A DNA stretch of 64,000 nt, taken from positions 248,001 through 312,000 of the forward strand of contig NZ_OY782854.1 of the NCBI RefSeq assembly GCF_963678425.1, read 5' to 3'. The notes under the pieces were generated by a model. The model had not been told where the DNA came from and did not search any database. It saw nothing but the letters and a program-made list of their open reading frames with translations. Position 1 is the first letter of the stretch. Each line of letters opens with the position of its first letter. This DNA is from an uncultured Bacteroides sp. (GTDB taxonomy: Bacteria > Bacteroidota > Bacteroidia > Bacteroidales > Bacteroidaceae). A program made the position numbers and the translations under genes. Positions 25,661-35,975 of the stretch are shown piece by piece.

Positions 25661-26368
25661 CTATTCTATGTTGAAGTAATCCTCCAGTTCTTTTTCCGCA
25701 CTATTCTCCGTATTATCAATGTCGCGGATTATTTTTCCGTTTTCGAGCAAGGCGATGCGGGGGCAGATGTCTGTGGTATGATTCAGATTGTGACTGGAGA
25801 TCAGAATGGTGGCGCCAGTTTGTTCATTGTAATTTTTGAGGATATGCTTAATAATGGATTGAGAACTTGGATCAAGAAAGTTGAATGGCTCGTCCAGAAT
25901 AAGTAGCTCGGGATGATGGATCATGGCTGAGATAATACCGATTTTTTGTTTGTTCCCTGCAGAGAAGTTTCGGATATATTTCTTTTGTCCCACGACCTCT
26001 CCATTCATAAAACGTTCGAAGGTAGTTAACTGCTCGTCAACTTCTTCCTTATTCAATCCGTACATTTTTCCAATGAAATAGAAATATTCTTCGGGAGTGA
26101 GATAATCAATCAGGAAACTTTCATCAATAAAAGCGCCTGTCAGGTGCTTCCACTCTTCACTATCGCTTGTATCAATATCGTTGATGTGAGCCGAACCGTT
26201 GTCCGCTTTCAGCAGGTCGAGGATCAAGCGGAAAAAGGTAGTTTTTCCGGCTCCGTTATTTCCTACCAGTCCCAGTATCTCGCCACTCTTAATTATGTAA
26301 TTTTCAATATTGACGGCTCTTTTCTCACCGAAATTCTTTTGCAGGTTATTGATTGTTATTGTTGTCAT
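25661..26368 (-). CDS. ABC transporter ATP-binding protein
   Basis: 235 residues. Walker A GNNGAGKTT, signature SAGNKQK (in FSAGNKQKIG), Walker B LLILDEPFNFLD, H-loop SSHNL. The permease partner is the DUF5687 protein upstream, the usual pairing in Bacteroidetes. Confidence 0.93.
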   Translation of the reverse strand: MTTITINNLQKNFGEKRAVNIENYIIKSGEILGLVGNNGAGKTTFFRLILDLLKADNGSAHINDIDTSDSEEWKHLTGAFIDESFLIDYLTPEEYFYFIGKMYGLNKEEVDEQLTTFERFMNGEVVGQKKYIRNFSAGNKQKIGIISAMIHHPELLILDEPFNFLDPSSQSIIKHILKNYNEQTGATILISSHNLNHTTDICPRIALLENGKIIRDIDNTENSAEKELEDYFNIE

Positions 26369-26416
26369 GGTTAAAATGAAGTTTAAATGATTCTTGATGA
26401 TAATTCAGAATACAGC

Positions 26417-27898
26417 TTATTTTGTATCTCTGAATCCTTCCATATTCTTGTATCTTCTTGTCATAAAGCGTTTGTAGATATTCCTGATCCAAAGGTGTGA
26501 GGTAAATGTCAGTCCCATTCCTATAACCAATAGTATCCATAGGCTGGTTGTTTCTCCGAACGCGATTCTAAGAAAGTTAATGACCAGCATCGGAACGCCA
26601 AAAGCCATTAAACTGACTAAACTCTGAAAACCAGTTCCGGTGGATTGACGGCCTGCAAGACTCTCATTCAGTGGGGTGGTTTTATTGTTATAAACAGCAA
26701 GCTGAAGAATAATGAAATAGATAAATCCAGTAGTAAAGAAACTATAGGATACTGCCATCAGCAATGATATCTTTCCCATCACAATTACTGGAATCATCAG
26801 AATGAAAGGTACAATCACTGCAAAGCTATAAAAGTAATATTTGGCTCTTAGCAGGTTGAAGATAGACTCTTTGCGACTCATCAGTCCATCCAGATAATTT
26901 CCTTCGAAACTCATTACCTGAGTGAGCATCATAATACCCAGTATGGCAAAGTTGTAGATTCCTACAAAACTCTTGCCGAATGGTCCTTCGTAGGAAGGAG
27001 TGAAGAGCATTGCAGTCAGCATGATGATAAGGAAGCAGCTCAATCGGAACATGGATTTGCTCCTTTTATTTCTGAACAGCAGTTTAAGCTCAAGACGGAA
27101 ATATTCGCCAACTTCGCCGTAGCGTTCCAGAAATTTGTATTCTGAGACATGCTTCACTTTGGTATCCTCTGTTCTGGCCAGTTCGGCATAGAGGTTTTTA
27201 ATCATGATGTAGCGGTTAATCCATACCAATCCCAGAATGACAATCAACACACCAATGAATCCGAGTAGATTTCCTTTTATAAAGAGTTCGCCTAAGTTCA
27301 TGGTGAAAGTACTGATGGGATTGCCTAATGTAAACTCAGCCACTCCCAGAAGTGAGTAGAAGAGGATAGGGATCAGTACAAATATTGTTTTTTCGTTGAC
27401 TAAAGTCCGGCACATCAGGTACCAGAAGTTATTGAGAACCATCAGCAGGTAAATGCCCAGGCAGTAAGTGATGACTCCCGTTATTCCAAAGAATTTTAAA
27501 ACTGTGATAAAAGCAAATGGAACAATCATAAACAACCAGAAGGCATTATAGGTATCGGCTCCTGATTTTAAAAGGAGGAAATTAAGTAGTTTGTTTTTTT
27601 TAACAGGTAACAGCAGGTAAGGTTTTATTTCCTGAGTAGGTGTTTTCTGAAAAGCAAAGCGGAGGAGAAAATCAATGATAAGGATAATAAAGATTCCTTT
27701 ATTGAGAATGTGATAAGGCTCCATGGTAGGAGAGCCTTCAGCAAGCCCAAGTCCTAATAATATGCCAATGAAAATAAAATAACCAGCCCAAAAGAGCTTC
27801 ATAAAGTAGAGAAAGAATTTTCCGAACTTATTTTTCTCGAACATGGGATGTCGCTTTGCTGCTAGTTTTCCATGTTTTCGTAATTCTTTTAAAAGCAT
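26417..27898 (-). CDS. DUF5687 ABC permease
   Basis: 493 residues with about ten membrane helices and no other motif. N-terminal MLLKELRKHGKLAAKRHPMF and the region KKNKLLNFLLLKS resemble the DUF5687 permeases paired with ABC ATPases in this phylum. The exported compound is unknown. First gene of the cluster ending with TraB. Confidence 0.83.
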   Translation of the reverse strand: MLLKELRKHGKLAAKRHPMFEKNKFGKFFLYFMKLFWAGYFIFIGILLGLGLAEGSPTMEPYHILNKGIFIILIIDFLLRFAFQKTPTQEIKPYLLLPVKKNKLLNFLLLKSGADTYNAFWLFMIVPFAFITVLKFFGITGVITYCLGIYLLMVLNNFWYLMCRTLVNEKTIFVLIPILFYSLLGVAEFTLGNPISTFTMNLGELFIKGNLLGFIGVLIVILGLVWINRYIMIKNLYAELARTEDTKVKHVSEYKFLERYGEVGEYFRLELKLLFRNKRSKSMFRLSCFLIIMLTAMLFTPSYEGPFGKSFVGIYNFAILGIMMLTQVMSFEGNYLDGLMSRKESIFNLLRAKYYFYSFAVIVPFILMIPVIVMGKISLLMAVSYSFFTTGFIYFIILQLAVYNNKTTPLNESLAGRQSTGTGFQSLVSLMAFGVPMLVINFLRIAFGETTSLWILLVIGMGLTFTSHLWIRNIYKRFMTRRYKNMEGFRDTK

Positions 27899-27927
27899 AG
27901 TTGATTAAGTTTTTGAGAAATATGAAT

Positions 27928-27966
27928 AAGAGGGGAAACTCTTCTTTGTTAGAATGTTCCCCTCTT
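27928..27966 (-). terminator. Terminator after the M16 gene
   Basis: Perfect 10-bp arms AAGAGGGGAA / TTCCCCTCTT around a 19-nt loop, 10 bp past the M16 stop, followed leftward by only a short T-rich run. Confidence 0.65.
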
Positions 27967-27976
27967 ATATTTGTGA

Positions 27977-30808
27977 TTATTTAGCGTCAGGAGAAGTCAT
28001 GGTTACCTCTATCTGATTTTTCTGATCGAACAGACTCTTGGCAAATTTCTGTATATCGTTTGAGGTTATTTTGTTCACAATCGCTTCATAGTTTGCATTC
28101 AAGTCTATTCCAGTATAAAAATATTCATCAAGATTACCTAACCAATAGTCATTTTCTTTCTGGTTTTCTTTGTATTTTTTCAACATATACTCTTTTACCT
28201 TAGCCAGATTTACTTCAGATGGACCGGCGTTTGCAATGCTGTCTGTCTCATCAAAGATAATCTTTGTCAGTTTATCTTTCTTGGCTGGATCTGTCTGGAA
28301 GTAGATCTGTAATATGTACTCTTCCTTTGGGAACTTATTAATATTACCATATACACTTACTCCATATGTTCCCCCTTCTGATTCACGTACTTTTTCTGTA
28401 TAAACAATGTTGAGTATCTGACTAAGCATGCTCATCTTGATGTCATTCTCAGAGGTGTATTTACACTTTCCGTTATAGAGAGCAAGTACGGTAGCTTTCG
28501 GAGTTTCCTGCTTTTTCTTGAATACATTGGTATATATTCCTTTACGCATATCCATCTTAGTATCTTTGAAATTTTCTTTTCTATTGATGGATGGCAATGA
28601 ACCAAGATACTGTTCAATTAATGGTTTGGCTTTTTCCAGGTCAACATTACCTACAAACATAAAGATGAAGTCGCTGGCATCTTTAAAGCGGTCTTTGTAC
28701 AGATCCATACATTTCTGATAGTCAACCTTGTCAATCATGTCGGCTTTTATACGGATTGCTCTTGGGTGATTGCCGTAAATGCCAAATGTAACTGAGTCGT
28801 TTAATGCTGTCATCGGGTTCGCTTCCTGGTTCAATATGGATGCTTTTGTACGGGTTTTGAAAGATGTGAAGGCGTCTGCATCCATTCTTGGAGCGGTAAA
28901 TGAAAGATAAGTCAACTGCAACATGGTTTCCAGATCCTTGGGTGAGCAGCTTCCATTAATACCTTCTGTGTTTGTACTGACAAAAGAACTTGCCGATGCT
29001 TTTTTACCGGCTAATGCTTTTTGTAGATTTACTTCGCTAAAGTTTCCTAATCCTCCCAGATGAACAACGCTGTTCAGCTCTTTGATATTAATTATCTCAG
29101 AGTCCGGCATCAAGGAATTACCACCTAAGCTGATGCCTTTCATCTTAATCTCATCAGCTTTATAATCGGTCTTTTTAATGACTACTTTCACTCCGTTAGA
29201 TAATCTGAGTGTAGTAGTTCCATAGACTGTGTTTTCTTTAACAGAGACAATCTTACCCGGTTTTGGCATATTGGAAATCAATGGCTCGTTAGATACCTTA
29301 TCTACATAAGGAGTGATCTTCTCGGTTTTTACATCTTTCAGAATAGAAAGTATTTTATCTTTTGTAGGATAAACCAATCCTTGTTTATCCGGACCGAAGA
29401 CGGAAACAACCTGATTACTGTCTGCTATGAACGATTTCATGATATTATTAATCATGTTTACAGGAATGTTAGGCGCAATCTGATTCATCAGATTATACTC
29501 ATCTTCTATGCTGGGAATAGGTTCATTATTTGTGAAATTGCTTACATATTGATCAACATAATCCTCATTTTTCTTTTTGTTTCGTTCGTTGAATTCAGAT
29601 TCCAGGCTGCGAAGATATTCTGCACGTGCACGTGCATACTCTGACTCGGTAAAGCCGAAACGATATGCTCTTTCTATCTCACGAAGCAAAGAGCTCAGGG
29701 CAGTCTCTGCTCCGTCTTCCTTGCATGAAACAACACCTGTAAATGCCCCTTTGGTTTTTGAAACATAGAAGTTATCGTCGTAAGCATAACCATTGATAAA
29801 TGGTGGGGTTGCAGACTGAACCAATTCTTCAAAACGGGCACTCAACATGTTGCTGATCATTCCTTTTGCATAACTCAACATCAGGTATTGCATGTTGTCT
29901 TTTAAAGAATCCGGAAATTCCTCATGCTTATTAAATACCATAATCTGCATGTTAGTCTGTTCTTTATCCTTATCAATAACAACAATGGGTTCTTTATTGT
30001 CTGGAACAGGAAAATAAGTGCGCAAAGCTGGATTTACAGGCTTAGGAATATCGGAAAAAATCTTTTTTATTTTTGCTTCAATAGCATCTATGTCGATATC
30101 TCCGACAATGATAATTGCTTGTAAGTCCGGACGATACCATTTTCCATAATAATCTCGGAGGGATTTGTATTTAAAATTGTCAACCACATCCATGGAACCG
30201 ATTGGTAAGCAGTCTGCATATTTTGTTCCCGCATATATGATAGGCAACGATTTTTCCAGAAAACGTTGCTGAGCACTATTCCGTGAACGCCACTCTTCAT
30301 GAATAACGCCACGTTCTTTATCAATTTCTTTATCTGTTAATAGCAGGGCGTTTGACCAGTCATGCAGAATAAGCAGACAAGAATCGGTGATTCCTTCACG
30401 TGTAACAGGAGCATTTGATACATTATATACCGTTTGTTCCATGCTGGTATATGCATTGAGATTGACACCGAACTTTATCCCCACGCTCTCACACCACTCC
30501 TTAACGCCCAAACCTTTCTCTGTTCCAGGGAAATTTTTTGTTCCGTTAAATGCCATGTGTTCCAGAAAATGAGCCAGTCCTCTTTGTTGAGGTTCCTCAA
30601 GAATAGAACCCACTTTTTGTGCAATGTAGAAATCTGCCAGTTTTTCTCTAGTTGTATTTTTTCGGATGTAATAAGTTAATCCATTGTCCAGTTTTCCAAT
30701 TCTCACATCTTTGTCAATAGGAATTGGCGGCATTTTTTGTTGTGCAAAAGCGGAACCTGCACAGATTGAAAATAACGTGATAAATAAATGTCTGAATAAA
30801 TGTTTCAT
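27977..30808 (-). CDS. M16 zinc metalloprotease
   Basis: 943 residues with signal peptide. The N-terminal half has the inverted zinc motif HFLEHMAFNG and the downstream Glu-rich helix ERGVIHEEWRSRNS. The second half (about 480-943) keeps the M16 fold without the zinc motif, as in pitrilysin-like two-domain members. It should degrade peptides in the periplasm. No neighbouring gene points to a special substrate. Confidence 0.93.
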   Translation of the reverse strand: MKHLFRHLFITLFSICAGSAFAQQKMPPIPIDKDVRIGKLDNGLTYYIRKNTTREKLADFYIAQKVGSILEEPQQRGLAHFLEHMAFNGTKNFPGTEKGLGVKEWCESVGIKFGVNLNAYTSMEQTVYNVSNAPVTREGITDSCLLILHDWSNALLLTDKEIDKERGVIHEEWRSRNSAQQRFLEKSLPIIYAGTKYADCLPIGSMDVVDNFKYKSLRDYYGKWYRPDLQAIIIVGDIDIDAIEAKIKKIFSDIPKPVNPALRTYFPVPDNKEPIVVIDKDKEQTNMQIMVFNKHEEFPDSLKDNMQYLMLSYAKGMISNMLSARFEELVQSATPPFINGYAYDDNFYVSKTKGAFTGVVSCKEDGAETALSSLLREIERAYRFGFTESEYARARAEYLRSLESEFNERNKKKNEDYVDQYVSNFTNNEPIPSIEDEYNLMNQIAPNIPVNMINNIMKSFIADSNQVVSVFGPDKQGLVYPTKDKILSILKDVKTEKITPYVDKVSNEPLISNMPKPGKIVSVKENTVYGTTTLRLSNGVKVVIKKTDYKADEIKMKGISLGGNSLMPDSEIINIKELNSVVHLGGLGNFSEVNLQKALAGKKASASSFVSTNTEGINGSCSPKDLETMLQLTYLSFTAPRMDADAFTSFKTRTKASILNQEANPMTALNDSVTFGIYGNHPRAIRIKADMIDKVDYQKCMDLYKDRFKDASDFIFMFVGNVDLEKAKPLIEQYLGSLPSINRKENFKDTKMDMRKGIYTNVFKKKQETPKATVLALYNGKCKYTSENDIKMSMLSQILNIVYTEKVRESEGGTYGVSVYGNINKFPKEEYILQIYFQTDPAKKDKLTKIIFDETDSIANAGPSEVNLAKVKEYMLKKYKENQKENDYWLGNLDEYFYTGIDLNANYEAIVNKITSNDIQKFAKSLFDQKNQIEVTMTSPDAK

Positions 30809-30912
30809 ATGCTATTTTAATTTAGATATTAAAGTGTATCATCCTTAATTTGTCGTTGATAAATGTATTTAAATCACAAAGAAAGTAATTTTTTTTATCA
30901 ATATATAGAAAG

Positions 30913-30948
30913 CTCCCCGATAAAGATTAGAAAAACTTTATCGGGGAG
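30913..30948 (-). terminator. Terminator after the ftsK-lolA-trxB block
   Basis: Perfect 13-bp arms CTCCCCGATAAAG / CTTTATCGGGGAG, 68 bp past trxB. Confidence 0.8.
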
Positions 30949-31016
30949 TAGCAAATGAGTTTTAAGTTTAAACTTATTATTGGGATTGATGGGTGCTGTC
31001 AATTCCCTTTTTCTTA

Positions 31017-31964
31017 TTATAATTTATGCTCTGCAAGATAACGTTCAGCCTCAATAGCAGCTTTGCATCCGCTGCCTGCAGCTGTTGTTGCCTGGCGGTA
31101 AACCGGATCAGCTACATCTCCTGCCGCAAATACTCCGGGAACTTTGGTCCGCGGGGTATCTCCTTCGGTGATAATATACCCGATAGAATCTGTATCCAGA
31201 TATGGAGCGAAAATTTCTGAATTAGGCTTATGCCCTATTGCCAGAAAGAAACCGTCAATGGCAATATCATACTTTTTTTCGTCCGGTTCACCCATACGTT
31301 TTACCACATGTACACCTTCTACTCCGTTTTCTCCAAAGAGTCCTAATGTATTATGTTCAAACAGAACTTCAATCTTTTCGTGATTTATTACACGCTCTTG
31401 CATGATTTTTGATGCTCTGAGGAACGGTTTTCGGACAATGAGATACACTTTCTTAGCTAATCCTGCTAAATAAATTGCTTCTTCACAGGCTGTATCACCA
31501 CCGCCTACTACAGCAACTACTTTTTTGCGGTAGAAGAATCCGTCACAGGTAGCACATGCACTGACGCCCATTCCTGCATATTTCTTCTCATCAGCAAGTC
31601 CCAGATATTTAGCTGTGGCACCGGTTGCAATGATTACAGTTTGTGCTTCAATTACTTTTTCTCCATCAATTGTTATCTTGTAAGGAGCCTCACTTAGATC
31701 GGCAGCAGTGGCAAGTCCGCTTCTTATATCTGCGCCAAAACGGGCAGCCTGCCTTTTTAGGTCGTCCATTAACTGGTTACCGTCCACACCGTCGGGATAA
31801 CCGGGGAAGTTTTCCACATCAGTAGTTATAGTCAGCTGTCCTCCCGGTTGTAATCCTTCGTAAAGAATAGGAAATAAGTTTGCCCGTCCTGCATAAATTG
31901 CAGCAGTATAGCCTGCTGGTCCGGAACCGATAATCAGGCATCTTGTCTTTTCTGTAGCTTCCAT
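31017..31964 (-). CDS. trxB: Thioredoxin reductase
   Basis: 315 residues. FAD motif GSGPAGYTAAIYAGRA, redox pair CATCDGFF, NADPH motif VGGGDTACEEAIYL, C-terminal FAD motif GVFAAGDVAD. It reduces thioredoxin with NADPH. It follows the LolA-like gene by 12 bp in the ftsK operon. Confidence 0.97.
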   Translation of the reverse strand: MEATEKTRCLIIGSGPAGYTAAIYAGRANLFPILYEGLQPGGQLTITTDVENFPGYPDGVDGNQLMDDLKRQAARFGADIRSGLATAADLSEAPYKITIDGEKVIEAQTVIIATGATAKYLGLADEKKYAGMGVSACATCDGFFYRKKVVAVVGGGDTACEEAIYLAGLAKKVYLIVRKPFLRASKIMQERVINHEKIEVLFEHNTLGLFGENGVEGVHVVKRMGEPDEKKYDIAIDGFFLAIGHKPNSEIFAPYLDTDSIGYIITEGDTPRTKVPGVFAAGDVADPVYRQATTAAGSGCKAAIEAERYLAEHKL

Positions 31965-31976
31965 ATTATTTCTTTA

Positions 31977-32588
31977 TTATCTTAAATCAATGATTTCCGC
32001 ATTCGGATAATTTTTCTTATTAAACTTAAACAAGGAATCAGGGTAAGATTGCTTTGTCTGATAGCTGGTCACTGTAATCTCACTTTTGTTATTTTGTTGT
32101 TCCAAAGTAATGTGCTGAGGCTGGTAATTACTTTTCGAGATCAACAAAACAATGCGTGCAATGGAATGTTTCTTGTTTTCCGGAGTAAGTGTGATTTTAT
32201 AGTTATTTCCAACAGTACCGTTATATTTGTAATTGAACCCTTTTTTATAGATACTGAATAAGGTATAAGGATTCATGCTTTGCAATTCCTCGTTGGATGG
32301 GAGACTGATATTTACCTCTTCGCTGTGTTTTAAATAGCTCCATTGAGTTTTTCCATCAAACCAGGTAATTGCATCATTTGTATTCAACAAGAATTTATTG
32401 TTCTTTAGCTGTAGTACCCCCTTGGCTTGTTCACCTCCTGTTTTAATATTAAAGGTGGCTTTTATCCCACCTGCTTTTGCAAAGGCGGCTGATGTCTGGT
32501 CCAGAATTTGTTTAGCTTGCGCATCCTTTTGTGCAAAACAAGGAAGAACTAATGCGCTGATCAATAATGTAATAATATACTTTTTCAT
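31977..32588 (-). CDS. LolA-like outer-membrane lipoprotein carrier
   Basis: 203 residues with signal peptide ending at CFAQ. The LolA pattern is visible: QILDQTSAAFAKAGGIKATF, FLLNTNDAITWFDGKTQW, and the late ITLTPENKK strand. It should ferry lipoproteins across the periplasm. Located between ftsK and trxB, the usual order in Bacteroides. Confidence 0.88.
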   Translation of the reverse strand: MKKYIITLLISALVLPCFAQKDAQAKQILDQTSAAFAKAGGIKATFNIKTGGEQAKGVLQLKNNKFLLNTNDAITWFDGKTQWSYLKHSEEVNISLPSNEELQSMNPYTLFSIYKKGFNYKYNGTVGNNYKITLTPENKKHSIARIVLLISKSNYQPQHITLEQQNNKSEITVTSYQTKQSYPDSLFKFNKKNYPNAEIIDLR

Positions 32589-32627
32589 TATTTTTATCCT
32601 TTAGTGATTTTATTGCTAGATAATGGT

Positions 32628-35084
32628 TTATGATCTTAAGTTGCCCAATCTCATTTCCAGATCGGTTTCGTCAATGCACATAACCTGTCGGGCTTTACTT
32701 CCCTCTGACGGACCTACAATACCAGCTTTCTCGAGTTGATCCATGATTCGTCCGGCACGGTTGTAACCGATGGAAAATTTACGTTGGATTAGCGAAGTTG
32801 AACCCTGTTGATGAATCACAATCAGTCGGGCAGCATCCTCGAACATGGGGTCAAGGCGGTTCATATCTACATCTCCAACTGAACTTTCACTTTCATCTCC
32901 CACATATTCAGGCAGGTAGAATGCAGTAGTGTAACCTTGCTGACGGCAAATATAATTGGTGATTTGTTCCACTTCCGGTGTGTCTACAAATGCGCACTGC
33001 ACACGGACTGGATCGCTTCCCTGGAGGAAGAGCATATCTCCGCGGCCGATCAACTGGTTTGCTCCCGGACGGTCGAGGATGGTACGTGAGTCCATCATGG
33101 ACGAAACACGGAAAGCAACACGTGCCGGGAAGTTGGCCTTGATCGTACCGGTAATGATGTTGGTTGTTGGCCGCTGGGTGGCAATAATCATGTGGATACC
33201 CACGGCTCGTGCCAACTGGGCAATACGGGCAATTGGCAGTTCCACCTCCTTACCTGCAGTCATAATCAGGTCGCCGAACTCGTCAATGATTACCACGATA
33301 TAGGGCATGAATTTATGTCCTTTTTCCGGGTTCAGTCTGCGGTTAATAAATTTTTCGTTGTACTCTTTAAGATTACGTGTGTGAGCTTTCTTTAGCAAAT
33401 CGTAACGTGAATCCATCTCAATACAAAGAGAGTTCAATGTTTGTACCACCTTGGTAAAATCGGTTATGATTGCTTCTTCACCATCTGGCAGTTTGGCCAG
33501 AAAATGCTTCTCGATGGTTGAGTAAATGCTGAATTCCACTTTTTTCGGGTCGATTAACACAAATTTCAGTTCAGCCGGATGCTTCTTGTAAAGCAAGGAT
33601 GTAATGATTGCATTTAGTCCTACAGACTTACCCTGACCGGTTGCTCCGGCTACAAGTACGTGAGGCATCTTGCAAAGATCCACCATAAATATGTCATTTG
33701 TAATGGTTTTACCAAAAGCGATAGGAAGGTCGTAAGTAGATTCCTGAAATTTCTTGGAAGAAATGATAGACTGCATGGATACAATCTTCGGATTGGAGTT
33801 TGGAACTTCAATACCAATGGTCCCTTTTCCAGGGATCGGTGCAATGATACGAATTCCTAACGCCGAAAGACTGAGGGCAATATCATCTTCCAGTCCGCGG
33901 ATTTTAGAAATGCGGACTCCTGCTTCCGGAGTAATTTCATATAGGGTAACCGTAGAGCCTACAGTAGCTTTTATCGAACTGATTTCGATTCCAAAACTTC
34001 TCAGTGTACTGATTATCTTATCCTTATTGGCTGTCTGTTCTTCCATGTTAATGGCCGGTTCGTTGTTGTCGTACCGTTTCATTAGGTCAATAGTAGGGAA
34101 GCGATAGTTTTCCAGGTCAAGTGTTGGATTATACTGTCCCAGACCTGAGGCATCGTAAGCCTCCTCATCTCCGTTGTGCAGAGGCTCTATTTTAAATTCC
34201 GGCTCATTATCTTCGGCCTCTTCTTCATTCTCTTCAGACGAATTTGGATTATTCACTTCTTCCTCATTTACTACGTTTGATTTAACCCAGTCATCAGCCG
34301 GAATCTCATCTACCGGAGCATTTATCTCCATAGGTTTGGCAACTGCTGATTGCTCAAAACTTTGATCCAGCTTAAAATTCACTGTTTTAGGTTCCGGGTT
34401 TGTAAAGGCTTGTGCGCTTTCTTCAGAGGGAATAGTCTGTATTTTCTCTTTTTTGTTTCTGAAATTAAGCTGCAGTAAACGTCTGATGTAGATTATTGTC
34501 TGAGCACTCAGATAAATAAGAAAACAGAGTGCTGTAGCCAGTAGAAGCAGTGAGATGCCGGGAATGCCTATTTGGGAGATTAGCCAGTTGCTCACATTGT
34601 ATCCGTGTAATCCTCCTAAATAGATAAAGCTGTCTTTATAACTATCCATAAACACAAAACCGAAAAATACGGAACACCAGATGAGCATAAGGGCACAGCA
34701 CATAAACCATTTCCATAGGCGGAAGTTATGAACCCGCATCAGTTTCATGCCTGCAACTGAAAAGAATAGCAGTATTAAATAAGAAGCTACTCCGAAACAG
34801 TCGTTAATTAGGAAATTTGCTAATTGGGCACCTCGTGAACCGGCATAATTTTTTATATGGTTATTAATAGCTGCCAGTTGATCCGTATTGGAATTATCCA
34901 GAATACTCTGATCGGCCGCTCCGGTAAAGAAGAAAGATGTAAAAGCCAGAAGCAGATAGACCGAAAATATCACCAACATTAAGCCCAGGACAAAATGAAT
35001 GGTTTCATTTTGAAAGACTGTAGTAAATTTATTGGATGGAACCGACGTTGCAGCTGGACTCTTATCTGTTTTTTTCTTTGCCAT
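32628..35084 (-). CDS. ftsK: DNA translocase FtsK
   Basis: 818 residues. Four to five N-terminal membrane helices (about 25-215), an acidic linker (EEVNNPNSSEENEEEAEDNE), then the RecA-like motor with Walker A AGATGQGKSVG, Walker B VVIIDEFGDLIM and the ATQRPTTNII motif. The C-terminal gamma winged helix (RKFSIGYNRAGRIMDQLEKA) reads KOPS-like sequences. It pumps chromosome DNA at the division septum. Confidence 0.97.
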   Translation of the reverse strand: MAKKKTDKSPAATSVPSNKFTTVFQNETIHFVLGLMLVIFSVYLLLAFTSFFFTGAADQSILDNSNTDQLAAINNHIKNYAGSRGAQLANFLINDCFGVASYLILLFFSVAGMKLMRVHNFRLWKWFMCCALMLIWCSVFFGFVFMDSYKDSFIYLGGLHGYNVSNWLISQIGIPGISLLLLATALCFLIYLSAQTIIYIRRLLQLNFRNKKEKIQTIPSEESAQAFTNPEPKTVNFKLDQSFEQSAVAKPMEINAPVDEIPADDWVKSNVVNEEEVNNPNSSEENEEEAEDNEPEFKIEPLHNGDEEAYDASGLGQYNPTLDLENYRFPTIDLMKRYDNNEPAINMEEQTANKDKIISTLRSFGIEISSIKATVGSTVTLYEITPEAGVRISKIRGLEDDIALSLSALGIRIIAPIPGKGTIGIEVPNSNPKIVSMQSIISSKKFQESTYDLPIAFGKTITNDIFMVDLCKMPHVLVAGATGQGKSVGLNAIITSLLYKKHPAELKFVLIDPKKVEFSIYSTIEKHFLAKLPDGEEAIITDFTKVVQTLNSLCIEMDSRYDLLKKAHTRNLKEYNEKFINRRLNPEKGHKFMPYIVVIIDEFGDLIMTAGKEVELPIARIAQLARAVGIHMIIATQRPTTNIITGTIKANFPARVAFRVSSMMDSRTILDRPGANQLIGRGDMLFLQGSDPVRVQCAFVDTPEVEQITNYICRQQGYTTAFYLPEYVGDESESSVGDVDMNRLDPMFEDAARLIVIHQQGSTSLIQRKFSIGYNRAGRIMDQLEKAGIVGPSEGSKARQVMCIDETDLEMRLGNLRS

Positions 35085-35113
35085 GAAGAATATTATTTTA
35101 TAATTTGATTCTG

Positions 35114-35121
35114 CAAAAATA
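35114..35121 (-). promoter_or_regulatory. -7 element TATTTTTG for ftsK
   Basis: Minus-strand TATTTTTG fits TAnnTTTG, 30 bp before the ftsK start. Confidence 0.55.
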
Positions 35122-35205
35122 ATAAAATAACATCAGTTGGGAGCAAGAATCAACTAAAAATTCTTCAAAGGATTGTTATTGTGATATTGTATCTGAAAGC
35201 TCGTT

Positions 35206-35240
35206 ATTCTGTACAGGATAATAGCTATTTTGTACAGAAT
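35206..35240. promoter_or_regulatory. Inverted repeat between ftsK and DUF5063
   Basis: Perfect 10-bp arms attctgtaca / tgtacagaat, 15 bp apart. A third half-site, ttctgtgc, follows at 35250-35257. It lies in the 318-bp gap between divergent genes, about 85 bp upstream of the ftsK -7 element. Probable regulator binding site; the protein is unknown. The rest of the gap is AT-rich. Confidence 0.5.
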
Positions 35241-35347
35241 TTCATTATATTCTGTGCGGATGGATATAAAAATCCTTTGTGAGAGTCAATAGTATAGATA
35301 GCTACTTTAAAAACGATGTACTTACATTTCAAGTTAAAATACATTGA

Positions 35348-35382
35348 TTTGCAGTTAGATTACCCCTTTTTTGTTAACTTTG
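35348..35382 (+). promoter_or_regulatory. Promoter of the DUF5063-exonuclease-rlmI operon
   Basis: TTTG at 35348-35351 and TAACTTTG at 35375-35382 form a -33/-7 pair with 23 bp between. The ATG at 35403 lies 20 bp further, which rules out the TTG start at 35391 as the main one. Confidence 0.6.
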
Positions 35383-35402
35383 CGCCCTAATTGAATAGAA
35401 GT

Positions 35403-35975
35403 ATGGAAAAGAGTCATCAATTGATATTTAGCAGAGACGTTGTGGAATTTGTAACCGTAGCGGCCGAGTTTTGTGCATTTCTTGAACGTTCAGAGAGCTC
35501 AAAGCGAAGCACTTTTGTTGATACTACTTTAAAAATATTGCCATTGCTTTATCTTAAAGCATCTTTATTACCCGAATGCGAGATGGAGGGAGAAGATGCA
35601 CCGGAAACTTATGTCACTGAAGAAGTTTATGAACTGATGCGAATGAATATTGCTTCTGTATTAAGAGAAAAAGATGACTATCTGGAAGTCTTTCTTCCGG
35701 AAATGGCTTATAGTGATACACCCATAAAAAAATGTATATCAGAGGATTTAGCAGATATTTATCAGGATCTGAAGGACTTTATTTTTGTCTTTCAATTGGG
35801 GCTTGATGAAACGATGCATGATGCGTTAGCTATTTGCAAAGAACATTTTGGTCTGTATTGGGGACAAAAACTGGTGAATACCTTAAGAGCCTTGCACGAC
35901 GTAAAGTTTAACGTTGATAATGCAGATGAAACAGAGGAAGATGAAGAGGAAGATATGACGAACGAAGAATTATGA
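35403..35975 (+). CDS. DUF5063 family protein
   Basis: 190 residues from the ATG (MEKSHQLIFSRDVVEFVTVA). Mostly helical and acidic, with a Glu/Asp-rich tail DETEEDEEEDMTNEEL. Its stop overlaps the start of the exonuclease gene by 4 bp (ATGA), so translation is coupled. The pair occurs together across Bacteroidetes. The function is unknown. Confidence 0.8.
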   Translation: MEKSHQLIFSRDVVEFVTVAAEFCAFLERSESSKRSTFVDTTLKILPLLYLKASLLPECEMEGEDAPETYVTEEVYELMRMNIASVLREKDDYLEVFLPEMAYSDTPIKKCISEDLADIYQDLKDFIFVFQLGLDETMHDALAICKEHFGLYWGQKLVNTLRALHDVKFNVDNADETEEDEEEDMTNEEL

